A stretch of 64,000 nucleotides of DNA from an uncultured Anaeromusa sp. (GTDB lineage Bacteria > Bacillota > Negativicutes > Anaeromusales > Anaeromusaceae): the NCBI RefSeq assembly GCF_963676855.1, contig NZ_OY781460.1, positions 1,225,501 to 1,289,500 on the forward strand. The letters run 5' to 3'. Below are positions 42,891-51,779 of the stretch, in pieces. The number at the start of each line of letters is the position of its first letter. Position 1 is the stretch's first letter. The notes below the pieces were generated by a model. The model saw only the letters and a list, made by a program, of their open reading frames with translations, had not been told where the DNA came from and ran no database searches. Both the position numbers and the translations under genes were made by a program.

Positions 42891-42938
42891 GTTGTATGCG
42901 TTTAGGACCGTTGTAAGCGAAGGAAAGGGGCGAAAAAG

Positions 42939-43112
42939 GTGAAAAAGATTACCGTGGCGGAAGTTGAAAGCGGCATGGTACTGGCGAAAGAAGTCGTTTC
43001 TTCACAGGGAATGATCTTGCTGGATAAAGGCGTTTGTTTGTCAGGATCACAGATAACTACTCTAAGAAAATGGGGGATTTCACATTTGTATGTGCAGGCT
43101 GTGGCGACCTGA
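42939..43112 (+). CDS. 57-residue protein under c-di-GMP riboswitch control
   Basis: GTG start with 'GGAAAGGGG' 9 bases upstream; stop TGA at 43110-43112. The protein reads 'VKKITVAEVESGMVLAKEVV', then 'SSQGMILLDKGVCLSGSQIT' and 'TLRKWGISHLYV'. The pattern (a leading strand, 'GMVLAKEV', 'G-x-x-L-L-x-x-G', then 'L-x-x-W-G-I-x-x-L-Y-V') looks like the short domain preceding HD-GYP or HDOD modules (DUF3391-like), here as a free-standing protein. It has no membrane segment. It is the only gene on this transcript. Function unknown; a c-di-GMP-linked adaptor is an inference. Confidence 0.75.
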   Translation: MKKITVAEVESGMVLAKEVVSSQGMILLDKGVCLSGSQITTLRKWGISHLYVQAVAT

Positions 43113-43149
43113 GTGAGCGGTAAAGTGGCAAGAATATGTTGTTGAAATG

Positions 43150-43188
43150 GCAAGTCTTATCTGTAAAAAGAAAAGACTTGCTGTTTTT
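43150..43188 (+). terminator. Terminator closing the riboswitch transcript
   Basis: GCAAGTCTT and AAGACTTGC arms, followed by TGTTTTTAT. Confidence 0.8.
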
Positions 43189-43314
43189 ATGTCTAATTCC
43201 GAAGAGTAGACAAGAATCGGGAAATCATCTATGCTTATAAAAAGAACAGACACTTGAGAAACAAGAGGTCTGCCGGTAATAAATCGCAAAGCTTGCAAGG
43301 AAAGAAGGAGAATA

Positions 43315-44523
43315 ATGAAAGAAACAGCAAAGGATAGCGCAGCGCAGGTGAGTTTGCAAGAAGAAGAGGCAAAAAAAGCAGAACAAGAAGCGGCCAAGCA
43401 AGAAGAAAAGCGCTGGCGCCATACGTATAGCGACAGGCCGGAGCTGAGCGCAGCGCTGGCAGGCAGCACGATGCCGGAGCTTACGCTGCTTCGCCAAAAT
43501 ATGGGCCTTACAGGCGTTAGCTCGCTGAAAAAGCAGGAACTGGTTCCGGTTTTGGCGGAGGCACTGCTGCTGCGGGCTCCTGCGTTGTTTCAACTGTTGG
43601 ACTTGGTGCAATATCAATGGCTGAAGAAGACGATTGCTACCGGAGGACTGCATTTTGTCGGTGAGGAAGACGACCATCTTTGGCGGGAAATGGAAACAGT
43701 TGGATGGGTATTCCGAGGTATATTTCCTGAAGGGAAAGCGGTCTTTTTGCCGCCGGAGTTTGCAGCGCTGTTTGAACGTTTTGATAAAGACGGATTAGGC
43801 CAGGTTGCTGCCCGCAATGAGCAGTGGACCCGTTTGACAAAAGGTATGCTCCATTACTACGGTGTATTGTCTTCAGAAGAAATAAAAACGTTTTTAGAGG
43901 CTCTTACCGGCAAAGAAGTAGTGGAAGAAGAAGTACTGGGAGTGTTGTCCTGGTATCGTTTGTATAGCGACGGCGATATTGCTTGCGGCGAAGGACTCTG
44001 GTGGGATTGGCGTGTTGATGAAGTGGAAGCTGTTCGTCAAGAACAGGAAATTCGTAGCACCTTACCCTTTGCGTCGTTTTCGTATGAGCAATTGTATGCC
44101 GTAGGACAGACTGATTTTGTTGAGTCTTATCCTGCCTTTCAAGAGCTGTTAGAAGTTTTTCAGGCCAATTGGGAACTGGATCGACAGGTGGCCCGGGAAT
44201 TGGCTGCATACAGTGTGGAAATGATTCGCAATGACAAGGATGTGTCCTTATTGTTGCAAGAATTGGGCGAGGCGTTGGAGTTTCCTAACATGGAAGTAGT
44301 GCAAGAACTTACGAAAGCCCTGATTTCTTTGCATAATGAAACTCCGCTATGGGTCCTGAAAGGACATGCGCCACAAGAGTTGCGCTTGCAGGGAGTAGAG
44401 GATCGTCATTTGGATCTGATTAAGAAAAAACAACCTGTGGTGAATGCCGATAAAATTGGACGCAATGAACTGTGTCCGTGCGGCAGCGGTAAGAAATACA
44501 AAAAATGCTGCGGTGCAAACTAA
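43315..44523 (+). CDS. SEC-C motif protein with SAP/Rho-N-like segment
   Basis: A 402-residue cytoplasmic protein. Residues 10-35 are a charged coiled stretch (Lys/Glu), about 50-80 resemble a Rho N-terminal or SAP-like fold ('[19 protein letters not shown]' then '[13 protein letters not shown]'), and the end is a SEC-C zinc motif: '[19 protein letters not shown]' with four Cys. SEC-C tails bind zinc and often ribosomes or SecB-like partners. The middle is helical and unassigned. It precedes comB by 46 bases in the same direction. Confidence 0.78.
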   Translation: MKETAKDSAAQVSLQEEEAKKAEQEAAKQEEKRWRHTYSDRPELSAALAGSTMPELTLLRQNMGLTGVSSLKKQELVPVLAEALLLRAPALFQLLDLVQYQWLKKTIATGGLHFVGEEDDHLWREMETVGWVFRGIFPEGKAVFLPPEFAALFERFDKDGLGQVAARNEQWTRLTKGMLHYYGVLSSEEIKTFLEALTGKEVVEEEVLGVLSWYRLYSDGDIACGEGLWWDWRVDEVEAVRQEQEIRSTLPFASFSYEQLYAVGQTDFVESYPAFQELLEVFQANWELDRQVARELAAYSVEMIRNDKDVSLLLQELGEALEFPNMEVVQELTKALISLHNETPLWVLKGHAPQELRLQGVEDRHLDLIKKKQPVVNADKIGRNELCPCGSGKKYKKCCGAN

Positions 44524-44569
44524 GGAACTTGTGAAAACCTTAAAAGAGGAAACTGGTGGAGGAACTAGG

Positions 44570-45295
44570 ATGAAATTGGATGTGTGTTTTCGACCGGCGG
44601 AAGTGCAGGGCTTGGATTTAAGGGAAACGCTCTGCATTGTGCTGGATATTTTCCGGGCGACGACTTGCATGACTACAGGGATGAAAAATGGCTGTAAGGC
44701 GATTATTCCTGTGCTTTCGCTGGAAGATGCCCGGCAAGCGGCGCAAGACCAAGCGGAGCCGGTGCTTTTGGCTGGCGAACGGCAGTCGTTGCGGTTGGAG
44801 GGCTGTGAACTGGGGAATTCTCCTTTTGATTATGCGGCGGAAGTAGTGGGGGGCCGTATTGTGGTGGCTACGACAAGTAACGGTACGGTGGCTATTAAAG
44901 CGACGGACGGCGCGTATCGGACATTGATCGGCTCCTTTTTAAACGCCTCGGCGATTTGCAAAGAGGCGGCGCAAAGCGGCAAGGACGTGCTTGTGGTTTG
45001 CGCTGGTACGGATGGTTTATTTTCTTTGGAAGATTCCTTGTGCGCCGGACTGATGCTGCGGCTCTTGTCCCAAATGCAGCCGGAAGCGGAGTTGACTGAC
45101 GCGGCTCGGGCGGCGATAATGTTATACGCGGGCGCGGAGACTTGCCTTTTGGAAACGGCGGTTGTCAGCCGCAACGGACAGCGGCTGCAGGACCTCAACC
45201 GAATGGAAGATGTCCGCCGTTGCTTTGAAATTGATGCGGTTCCGGTAGTGCCGGAATACCGTGGCGGCGTGATAACTTGTATCGGGAACCACTAA
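44570..45295 (+). CDS. comB: 2-phosphosulfolactate phosphatase-like protein
   Basis: A 241-residue ComB-family protein: 'LCIVLDIFRATTCMTTGMKN' near the start, 'LLAGERQSLRLEGCELGNSP', 'VVATTSNGTVAI' with the conserved Thr-Ser-Asn-Gly, 'VVCAGTDGLFSLEDSLCAGL' and 'RCFEIDAVPVVPEYRGG'. Archaeal ComB dephosphorylates 2-phosphosulfolactate; many bacterial members lack coenzyme M pathways, and their substrate is uncertain. ATG 44570 follows GGTGGAGGAAC. The last bases overlap the start of repeat B2. Confidence 0.85.
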   Translation: MKLDVCFRPAEVQGLDLRETLCIVLDIFRATTCMTTGMKNGCKAIIPVLSLEDARQAAQDQAEPVLLAGERQSLRLEGCELGNSPFDYAAEVVGGRIVVATTSNGTVAIKATDGAYRTLIGSFLNASAICKEAAQSGKDVLVVCAGTDGLFSLEDSLCAGLMLRLLSQMQPEAELTDAARAAIMLYAGAETCLLETAVVSRNGQRLQDLNRMEDVRRCFEIDAVPVVPEYRGGVITCIGNH

Positions 45296-45447
45296 TTTAT
45301 TCGCGTCTCACGCCTAAACGGTTCTTTTTTCGCCATGCGTCGTCAGATAGCCTCGGAAGAGCGTTGCTATGTCTGCGTTTTCTTTCTTGATTGACGGAAA
45401 CATACTTCGTTTTGGCGAAGCGCTCATTAAGTTAGTGGTTCCCGGGG
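45293..45447. repeat. Intergenic repeat family B, copy 2
   Basis: Aligns with 10651-10916 minus a central insertion. Contains the small stem CTTCG-TTTTGG-CGAAG at 45405-45421 and 'GCTCATTAA'. Immediately follows the comB stop codon. Confidence 0.6.
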
Positions 45448-45495
45448 GATGATTAAATTCTGATTTTCTAGAGTGCAAATAGGTAAGAGTGAAAT

Positions 45496-45536
45496 AAGGG
45501 CTGTCCGCATACATCTGCCTGGACAGCTCTTTTGCT
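45496..45536 (+). terminator. Terminator downstream of comB/repeat B2
   Basis: AAGGGCTGTCC (45496-45506) and GGACAGCTCTT (45521-45531), then TTTG. Confidence 0.65.
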
Positions 45537-45560
45537 ATACATAGAAGAAGGTGATAGCTA

Positions 45561-46133
45561 GTGCAGGAAGAAGCGGATTTGATTAATAAGGCCCAGGCGG
45601 GAGACCGTGAGGCAGTGAACGCCTTAGTGGCGCTGCATTGGCAGCCTTTATACCGTTATTTGGCCTACAAGGTGGGTGACAGGGAGGAAGCCAAGGAGCT
45701 GTCGCAAGAAACTTGGTTGCGTCTTGTGCGCGCGTTGCCGCAATACCAGCAGAACGGAGCATCCTTCAAAAGCTTTTTGTATCGAATTGCAGGCAATCTG
45801 GTGGTGGACCATTGGCGTAAGAACGGCAGAAAGCCAGTGCTGGTGGAGCTGGAAGAATGTCAACGACTGCTGCCGGTTGAAGAAGGCCCGGAAGCCTGGA
45901 CGTTGCGGCAAGAGCGGCAAAACGTTTTGCAAGAAGTGATGGGCGAACTGCCTCATGAACAGCGACAAACGCTGGAGTGGCGACTGTTGGCAGGGCTTTC
46001 AGTTAAGGAAACGGCGGTGGCGTTGGGCAAGTCCGAAGGCGCAGTTAAGATGCTGCAGTTGCGGGCGTTGGAGCAAGTGCGGAAGCGTTTGGTGGTGCGG
46101 GGGTTTTTAGAGAAGGAGGAGGTGAGGAAGTGA
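45561..46133 (+). CDS. ECF-type RNA polymerase sigma factor
   Basis: A 190-residue ECF sigma factor. Region 2 spans about residues 20-90 ('DREEAKELSQETWLRLVRAL', 'FKSFLYRIAGNLVVDHWRKN') and region 4 about 120-175 ('ELPHEQRQTLEWRLLAGLSV', 'KETAVALGKSEGAVKMLQLR'). It directs RNA polymerase to stress or envelope promoters. GTG 45561 follows GAAGGTGAT. It overlaps the next gene by 4 bases (GTGA), typical of a sigma/anti-sigma pair. Confidence 0.9.
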   Translation: MQEEADLINKAQAGDREAVNALVALHWQPLYRYLAYKVGDREEAKELSQETWLRLVRALPQYQQNGASFKSFLYRIAGNLVVDHWRKNGRKPVLVELEECQRLLPVEEGPEAWTLRQERQNVLQEVMGELPHEQRQTLEWRLLAGLSVKETAVALGKSEGAVKMLQLRALEQVRKRLVVRGFLEKEEVRK

Positions 46134-47059
46134 ACTGGCAGCTAGAAGAAGACAAGAAAAAACAAGAAGCTTTGTCAGCGGCGCTGGATCGGCTGAATGC
46201 TAAAAAAACGGAGCAGCAGGAAGCGGAAGCGGAAGCAGTGGACGATTTGGTGGAGACTGCTTGCTGGGTTCGGAAAAGCGTGGAACCGCCGCCGCAGTTA
46301 TTGCAAGAAACGTTAGATCGTTTGGAAGCACAAGCGTTGCTTCAAGAAACGGCCGCGTCCGGGAAAGCCGGTTTGTCGTGGGTAAAAAGACGAAATTGGC
46401 TGTATGCAGGTGCGGTGGGTTTGGCGGCATCGGTGCTGCTGGCGATTCAATTGATTCCGTCTTCACCACCTCCGGTGGCGGTTGCGCCGGAAGAAGCGTC
46501 CCAGACAGCAGTAATGGCGGCTGCGGTAGCACCGTTGCGTAGTGATGTTGTGGAGATGGAGCGAAAAGCGGAGCCTGTGCAGGACGCTGTCTTGCAAGTT
46601 AAAGAAGAGCCTATACTGCAGGAGATGCCGCTATGGGCGGCGGCTGCCAAGGTGGCAACGGAAGCGGGCAACGAAAGCAGCGGAGCGGTAGTTGCTTGGT
46701 CGGAACAAGAGCAAAAACGCGTCAAGAGCTATGGGTTGAGGGCTGTTCGGCTGTCTGAAACGATGACGGAACCGCTGCTGCTGCCGGGAGAGGCGGCGGA
46801 TTTGGTTTGGCATGATGCGCAAAAAAACACCTGGCGTCATGTATACCGTCAAGATACGCCGCGAGAAGTGGCGGTGACGCAATGGTGGCCGGAACGGCTG
46901 CCGGAAAAGGCTGCGTTGCGGCGAGCGGCAGCTGTCTTGGGGACGAATCGCCTTGTACTATCGCGCGAAGGGCGCATAGTGGTGCTGGAAGGACGAGGCG
47001 ATGAAACAGAACTGCGAAAAATAGCAGCGGCGTTGGCGTTGCCTGAAATTGAGAAATGA
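46130..47059 (+). CDS. Putative membrane anti-sigma factor
   Basis: A 309-residue protein with a 90-residue helical cytoplasmic N terminus, one membrane segment ('WLYAGAVGLAASVLLAIQLI') and an external domain rich in Ala/Glu ending in 'GTNRLVLSREGRIVVLEGRG'. Its coupled position after an ECF sigma gene indicates an anti-sigma factor. The N terminus lacks the HxxxCxxC zinc motif of ZAS proteins, so recognition must differ. The start is the GTG inside the sigma stop, after AAGGAGGAGGTGA. Confidence 0.65.
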   Translation: MNWQLEEDKKKQEALSAALDRLNAKKTEQQEAEAEAVDDLVETACWVRKSVEPPPQLLQETLDRLEAQALLQETAASGKAGLSWVKRRNWLYAGAVGLAASVLLAIQLIPSSPPPVAVAPEEASQTAVMAAAVAPLRSDVVEMERKAEPVQDAVLQVKEEPILQEMPLWAAAAKVATEAGNESSGAVVAWSEQEQKRVKSYGLRAVRLSETMTEPLLLPGEAADLVWHDAQKNTWRHVYRQDTPREVAVTQWWPERLPEKAALRRAAAVLGTNRLVLSREGRIVVLEGRGDETELRKIAAALALPEIEK

Positions 47060-47178
47060 AAAGTCTAGGGTCTTGTAAAGCTCTCGTTAAATACAGACTC
47101 TATTAAAGGCATTTGCCGACGTGTGGCGAACTATAAGGCAAGTATTCCTTTTAGTTCATACGCAAAGGAGGCAAAATG

Positions 47179-47433
47179 ATGCAGTACCATTATCAGGAGA
47201 CCGTCGACTGGGGCATTATCAAGAGAGAATGGCTTGGCGAGGAAGCGGACTATCGTGTTATTCTGGAGCGGCATGAAGAAGGAAGGTTTACTGTTGAAAT
47301 TAAAGAACGCGGCGGCTGGGAGTATTACTCCTATTGGAAGGCTAGCGGCCAAGTGACGTATGCGACCTTGGAAGAAGCGCAGCAGGCGGCGGCAGAAAAA
47401 ATTAGGCAGCATAAGGCCGCCAGTGAAAAATGA
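47179..47433 (+). CDS. 84-residue hypothetical protein
   Basis: A short, charged cytoplasmic protein, rich in Glu, Arg and aromatic residues ('GIIKREWLGEEADYRVILER', 'GGWEYYSYWKASGQVTYATL', C-terminal Lys-rich helix). No family recognised. AAAGGAGG gives 7 bases spacing to ATG 47179 and 4 to ATG 47176. It lies 22 bases before the thioesterase gene and is likely cotranscribed with it. Confidence 0.7.
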   Translation: MQYHYQETVDWGIIKREWLGEEADYRVILERHEEGRFTVEIKERGGWEYYSYWKASGQVTYATLEEAQQAAAEKIRQHKAASEK

Positions 47434-47454
47434 GGGGCCTAGAGGAGGCAGTTT

Positions 47455-47931
47455 ATGAGTAGCAAGAAAACATCCAGTGAATCACAGTTGGTAATCAGCG
47501 AAGTGATGATGCCTAGCCAGGCTAATGTGGCGGGTAATATTCATGGCGGCGAAATTATGAAATTGATGGACTCCACAGCGTATGCGGCTGCACGGCGCTA
47601 TGCCCGGTCTAATGTGGTGACGGCGCGTGTAGATGAATTAGAATTTCACCTGCCGATTTTTATAGGAGATTTGGTTATCTGTACGGCCCAAGTGGTTTTT
47701 GCCGGCAAGTCCTCCATGGAAGTGGCGGTTAATGTGGAAGTGGAAGATTTGGAATGCGAAGGCCGCAAGAAAGCGCTTTCGGCTTTCTTCACTATGGTTT
47801 CCCTGGACAAGAAGGCTCGGCCCAATATGGTACCGGAACTGATTTTGGAAACGTCGGAAGAAGAGGTAGCCTTCGGCGAAGGAAAACGCCGCTATGAAGA
47901 GTACAAGGCGAGGAAAAAGAAAAGAGGATGA
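47455..47931 (+). CDS. Acyl-CoA thioesterase (YciA-type hotdog)
   Basis: A 158-residue hotdog thioesterase: 'VISEVMMPSQANVAGNIHGG' leads into 'EIMKLMDSTAYAAARRYARS', the catalytic Asp being in 'LMDST', and 'EGRKKALSAFFTMVSLD' closes the hotdog. It hydrolyses acyl-CoA thioesters in the cytoplasm. A charged Lys/Arg tail follows. The start follows GAGGAGG. It overlaps the MATE gene by ATGA, so translation is coupled. Confidence 0.87.
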   Translation: MSSKKTSSESQLVISEVMMPSQANVAGNIHGGEIMKLMDSTAYAAARRYARSNVVTARVDELEFHLPIFIGDLVICTAQVVFAGKSSMEVAVNVEVEDLECEGRKKALSAFFTMVSLDKKARPNMVPELILETSEEEVAFGEGKRRYEEYKARKKKRG

Positions 47932-49304
47932 AGCAAACCTTTACCTGGAAGCAAAAACTGCGGCAACTGCTGTCGGTAATGCTGCCGGTGTTGATTACTC
48001 AAATTTCCTTGAGTGCAATGAACTTTTTTGATACCACTATGTCTGGCCACGCCAGCCGGCAAGACTTGGCTGGCGTAGCTATTGGCAGTAATTTATGGCT
48101 GCCCGTATATACCGGCCTCACAGGGGTCTTGTTGGCAGTTATGCCGATGGTGGCACAACTGCATGGAGCCAGACGTCCTCAAGACATGCCGGCAGTCGTA
48201 GTGCAGGGCTTATACTTATCGGTGCTGCTGGCGGCGGTGACAACGGCAGTTGGCTGGTTTGTTTTGCCGGCGGCATTGCAGTCTATGGGCTTGGAAGCAG
48301 AGGTAGAAAGAATCGCTCTTGAATTTTTGGGGGCTATTTCGTTGGGTATGGTGCCGCTGTTTGCGGGTTCGGTGCTGCGGTGCTTTATCGATGCGTTGGG
48401 CTATACACGGGTTACCATGCTGGTGACGCTAGGGGCGCTGCCAGTCAATATTATTTTGAACTATGCATTGATTTTTGGCCATTTCGGGCTTCCTAAATTG
48501 GGCGGCGTAGGGGCTGGTTATGCCTCGGCAGTAACATATTGGCTTATTTTGCTGGCGGCAGTTTGGGTGGTGTACCGGTTGCCGCCTTTTTATCAGTATG
48601 GGATTTTTGACAAATGGCAAGCGCCGTCGCCAGCTATGTGGAAAGCGCAGCTGCGGTTGGGGCTGCCGCTGGGAACAGCGATTTTTTGCGAGACAAGCAT
48701 CTTTGGAGTTGTTGCGGTCTTTATGGCTGCTTTTGGTACTTTGACGATTGCCGCTCATCAAGCGGCAATCAATTTTGCTGGGTTGGTCTATATGCTGCCT
48801 TTAAGCATGAGTATGGCCTTGACCATTGTGGTTGGCTTTGAGGTAGGTGCTGGACGCTGGCGTGACGCCAGACAATACGCCGGGTTAGGCATTGTCGTGG
48901 CTCTGGTGGCGGCTTCGTTTTGCGCGTTAGGTTTGTGGGCCGGCAACGCGCAGGTAGCCGCTTTGTACACGAAAGACGAAAGTGTGCTGCAATTGACTCG
49001 TGAATTTTTATTATATGCGGCGTTTTTTCAGCTCTCTGATGCGGTGGCAGCGCCGATACAGGGCATTTTGCGAGGATACAAAGAAGTGACAGTGCCTTTT
49101 GTGGTGGCCTTGGTTTCGTATTGGGGCCTTGCTTTGCCGGTAGGCATGGTGTTGTCGAAGTCATCTTGGGGTCCATTTGGTTATTGGGTGGGCTTTATTG
49201 TTGGCTTGGCGGTAGGGGCGGTGGCTTTGGCTTTGCGCCTAAGAAGCGTGCAAACTAAGAGGGCTGTTTTAGGGAGCAGCCAAACGGATGCAAGGGTGGA
49301 GTGA
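47928..49304 (+). CDS. MATE-family efflux transporter
   Basis: A 458-residue polytopic carrier with 12 membrane segments in two halves. Markers are 'VLITQISLSAMNFFDTTMSG', 'YTGLTGVLLAVMPMVAQLHG' and, in the second half, 'AAHQAAINFAGLVYMLPLSM' and 'LSDAVAAPIQGILRGYKEVT', where MATE proteins have their conserved ion-linked residues. It exports cationic drugs or metabolites with sodium or protons. It is coupled to the thioesterase by an ATGA overlap. Confidence 0.9.
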   Translation: MKQTFTWKQKLRQLLSVMLPVLITQISLSAMNFFDTTMSGHASRQDLAGVAIGSNLWLPVYTGLTGVLLAVMPMVAQLHGARRPQDMPAVVVQGLYLSVLLAAVTTAVGWFVLPAALQSMGLEAEVERIALEFLGAISLGMVPLFAGSVLRCFIDALGYTRVTMLVTLGALPVNIILNYALIFGHFGLPKLGGVGAGYASAVTYWLILLAAVWVVYRLPPFYQYGIFDKWQAPSPAMWKAQLRLGLPLGTAIFCETSIFGVVAVFMAAFGTLTIAAHQAAINFAGLVYMLPLSMSMALTIVVGFEVGAGRWRDARQYAGLGIVVALVAASFCALGLWAGNAQVAALYTKDESVLQLTREFLLYAAFFQLSDAVAAPIQGILRGYKEVTVPFVVALVSYWGLALPVGMVLSKSSWGPFGYWVGFIVGLAVGAVALALRLRSVQTKRAVLGSSQTDARVE

Positions 49305-49306
49305 GC

Positions 49307-50458
49307 GTGGCGATTCGTTTAGGAAGGCTATATAAGCAGACTCGTAAGTTGTATCAGATGGAGCTGGTGGCTGGAGCGCGAAATCTGGATAATTTAGTGA
49401 ATTGGGTTCACATGATTGAAGATGTAGAAGTAGCTGATTTTCTGCATGGCAGTGAACTCGTATTTACTACGGGAATTGCGCAGCGACACGAAGGTTGGTT
49501 GAATGAATTTGTGCAAGGGCTTGTGAAGCACAATGCCAGTGGCCTAGTGGTGAACGTAGGCCCCTATATAAAAAGGGTTCCGCCGGAAACAAGCGCTTAT
49601 TGTCAGGAATTGGGCTTGCCGCTTTTTACTGTGCCTTGGAATGTTCGCCTAGTAGATGTGACACAAGATATTTGTCGGCGTATTTTTCAAAGCGAACAGA
49701 CTGAAATGACAGTTTCCGCAGCGTTTAAAAACGCTATTTTTTTTCCAGCGGACAGCGAGAAGTATATGGCGCAGTTGGAAAGCCATGGCTTTTCGGGAAA
49801 AAACGATTATTGCGTAATCGTTTTGGCGGGAGAACGGCTCGGAGGGGACGAAAGCCTTTCCTTGTGGCGCTTTGCAGCGGAAAATACGATTAGCCGACTG
49901 GCGGAGAAATATAGCGTATTTAAGCATGGGGGGCAGTTGGTGCTTATTTTAGCAGGCTTGTCAGAGTCGGAGCAGGAGATTTGCGCGGAAAGACTTGGGG
50001 CGCTTGGCGAAAAACCTGGTTACGGCAGTATCTATGCGGGCGTGGGCCGGAGTCAAAACGGAATTGTGAATTTAGCGCGTAGCTATCAACAGGCGTTGGC
50101 GGCGGTGAAAATGGCTAAGCAACGCCAGTGTTCCAAAGCATTTTATCGAGAGTTGGGAATTTACAAATTGCTCTTGTCGGGAGAGCAAAAAATGGTGCTG
50201 CAGGAGTTGTATGAGGAAACCTTGGGACGACTTGCAGCGTATGATGCGGCGCACAGAACGGATTATCTTGAAGTGCTGCGCTGTTATCTAGAACAAGATG
50301 GCAGCGTGCAGGCTGTAGCTAAGCTGACATATGTTCATCGGAATACCATCAATTATAAGCTTAAGAAAATACGGGAGCTTACAGGTTGTGATTTGGCAGG
50401 CAGTGAAGATCGTCTGCAGTTGATGTTGGCTTTGAAAATTAGGGAAGTGCTGTTTTAA
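49307..50458 (+). CDS. PucR/CdaR-family transcriptional regulator
   Basis: A 383-residue regulator. Residues 10-125 form the PucR N-terminal domain ('VNWVHMIEDVEVADFLHGSE', 'GLPLFTVPWNVRLVDVTQDI'), the middle has a divergent GGDEF-like segment ('SIYAGVGRSQNGIVNLARSY'), and the end is the HTH_30 domain ('VQAVAKLTYVHRNTINYKLK'). PucR proteins regulate purine, amine and sugar-acid catabolism. It precedes the iron alcohol dehydrogenase/aminotransferase pair. GTG 49307, 5-6 bases after GGTGGAG, is preferred; GTG 49301 would overlap the MATE stop. Confidence 0.85.
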   Translation: MAIRLGRLYKQTRKLYQMELVAGARNLDNLVNWVHMIEDVEVADFLHGSELVFTTGIAQRHEGWLNEFVQGLVKHNASGLVVNVGPYIKRVPPETSAYCQELGLPLFTVPWNVRLVDVTQDICRRIFQSEQTEMTVSAAFKNAIFFPADSEKYMAQLESHGFSGKNDYCVIVLAGERLGGDESLSLWRFAAENTISRLAEKYSVFKHGGQLVLILAGLSESEQEICAERLGALGEKPGYGSIYAGVGRSQNGIVNLARSYQQALAAVKMAKQRQCSKAFYRELGIYKLLLSGEQKMVLQELYEETLGRLAAYDAAHRTDYLEVLRCYLEQDGSVQAVAKLTYVHRNTINYKLKKIRELTGCDLAGSEDRLQLMLALKIREVLF

Positions 50459-50511
50459 ATCGATCGGACGCAGAATGTGCTGGAGCACAAACAACCTTGT
50501 GTCAGGAATGA

Positions 50512-50540
50512 TTGTAGCGGCTTGTCTGCGATGCTATACT
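50512..50540 (+). promoter_or_regulatory. Promoter before the alcohol dehydrogenase
   Basis: TTGTAG (50512-50517), 17 bases, TATACT (50535-50540). Confidence 0.5.
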
Positions 50541-50585
50541 CCATCTAAAGGAGCATTCAAAAAGAGACGCAGACTAAGCAATGAG

Positions 50586-50617
50586 GCTTTGCTCGCAAGA
50601 GTGAAGCTTTTTCTTTT
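50586..50617 (+). terminator. Leader terminator upstream of the alcohol dehydrogenase
   Basis: GCTTTGCTC (50586-50594), GCAA loop, GAGTGAAGC (50599-50607) and a TTTTTCTTTTT run. It lies between the promoter and the start codon, so it could be an attenuator. Confidence 0.6.
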
Positions 50618-50644
50618 TGGCCTGTGTGCTAGGAGGAGTAGTAG

Positions 50645-51766
50645 ATGGAGACGGCTATGTTTTTGTGTACACCAAAAGTGATGCATGGTGAAGGCGTGCT
50701 GCGCGAGATAGCTCCGCAACTGGCACTTTTGGGGAAAAAGCCGCTGATTTTAATTGGCGGCGGATCTTTTCGACGCAGCGGCGCATTGGATGCCTTACTT
50801 ATCTCGGTGCAAGGGGACTACGCGCTATTTGAGGGGGTTCCTTCCGACCCGGATGTGGCGACGGTAGAGGCGAGTGCTAAGGCATATATTGCTGCTAAGT
50901 GCGATTACCTCATCGCGGCTGGGGGCGGCAGCGTGCTGGATGCGGCGAAAGCTGCGGGCTTGCTGATTGCCAACGGCGGAAATATTGCAGATTATGAAAC
51001 GACAGCTCCACAAAAAGCAAGCCCACCGTTGGTTGCGATTCCGACGACGGCTGGTACCGGCAGTGAAGTGACGAAATGGACGATTATTACTGATTCGGCG
51101 CGCAAAAAGAAAATGGCGATTGGTCATGAAAGCTTGATGCCAGCGTTAGCGGTGCTGGATCCAGAATTGACGATATCGATACCGCCTTCCGTTACGGCAG
51201 CGACCGGCATGGATGCGTTGACGCACGCAATCGAAGCGTATTTATCGGATAAGGCGACGCCGCTGAGTGATATATGGAGTTTGGCGGCTATAAAGTTGAT
51301 TGCAAAAAATTTACTTATTGCTGTGGAGGAACCGCAAGACCGTACGGCCCGAGGTGCTATGTTGCTAGGGCAGTTTTGCGCCGGCTTGGCTTTTAATAAT
51401 TCCTCGGTGGCCTTAGTGCATGCTATGTCTCGGCCATTAGGAGCATATTATGGAGTGCCGCATGGAGAAGCAAACGCCATGCTGTTGCCGATCGTACTGA
51501 AATATAACCAAGGAGAACGGCAAGAACGGTATGGAGTGATGGCAGAGGCGATGGAGCTTGCTGCGGCAGAACCCACAGCAGTTGTACAGTATGTAGCAGG
51601 GTTACTGGACCGACTGCCTTTGAAAAAGAAGTTGAGCGATTATGGGGTGCAAGAGGAAGATTTGTCTAAGATGGCCCGAGATGCCTATAACAACGGCAGC
51701 GCTAAAGTCAATCCGCGTAAGCCGTTAGAATTGGAAGTAGTTGCTTTATACAAGAGCATTTATTGA
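50645..51766 (+). CDS. Iron-containing alcohol dehydrogenase (sulfoacetaldehyde-reductase-like)
   Basis: A 373-residue group III alcohol dehydrogenase. 'AAGGGSVLDAAKAAGLL' is the NAD site, 'IPTTAGTGSEVTKWTIITD' the conserved turn, and the iron ligands lie in 'GMDALTHAIEAYLSD', 'ALVHAMSRPLGAYYGVPHGE' and preceding Asp. Such enzymes reduce aldehydes to alcohols. Beside a taurine:pyruvate-type aminotransferase it may act on sulfoacetaldehyde, as in anaerobic taurine users, or on another amino-derived aldehyde. AGGAGGAG precedes ATG 50645 by 6 bases. Confidence 0.87.
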   Translation: METAMFLCTPKVMHGEGVLREIAPQLALLGKKPLILIGGGSFRRSGALDALLISVQGDYALFEGVPSDPDVATVEASAKAYIAAKCDYLIAAGGGSVLDAAKAAGLLIANGGNIADYETTAPQKASPPLVAIPTTAGTGSEVTKWTIITDSARKKKMAIGHESLMPALAVLDPELTISIPPSVTAATGMDALTHAIEAYLSDKATPLSDIWSLAAIKLIAKNLLIAVEEPQDRTARGAMLLGQFCAGLAFNNSSVALVHAMSRPLGAYYGVPHGEANAMLLPIVLKYNQGERQERYGVMAEAMELAAAEPTAVVQYVAGLLDRLPLKKKLSDYGVQEEDLSKMARDAYNNGSAKVNPRKPLELEVVALYKSIY

Positions 51767-51779
51767 GGAGGAATTGGTC

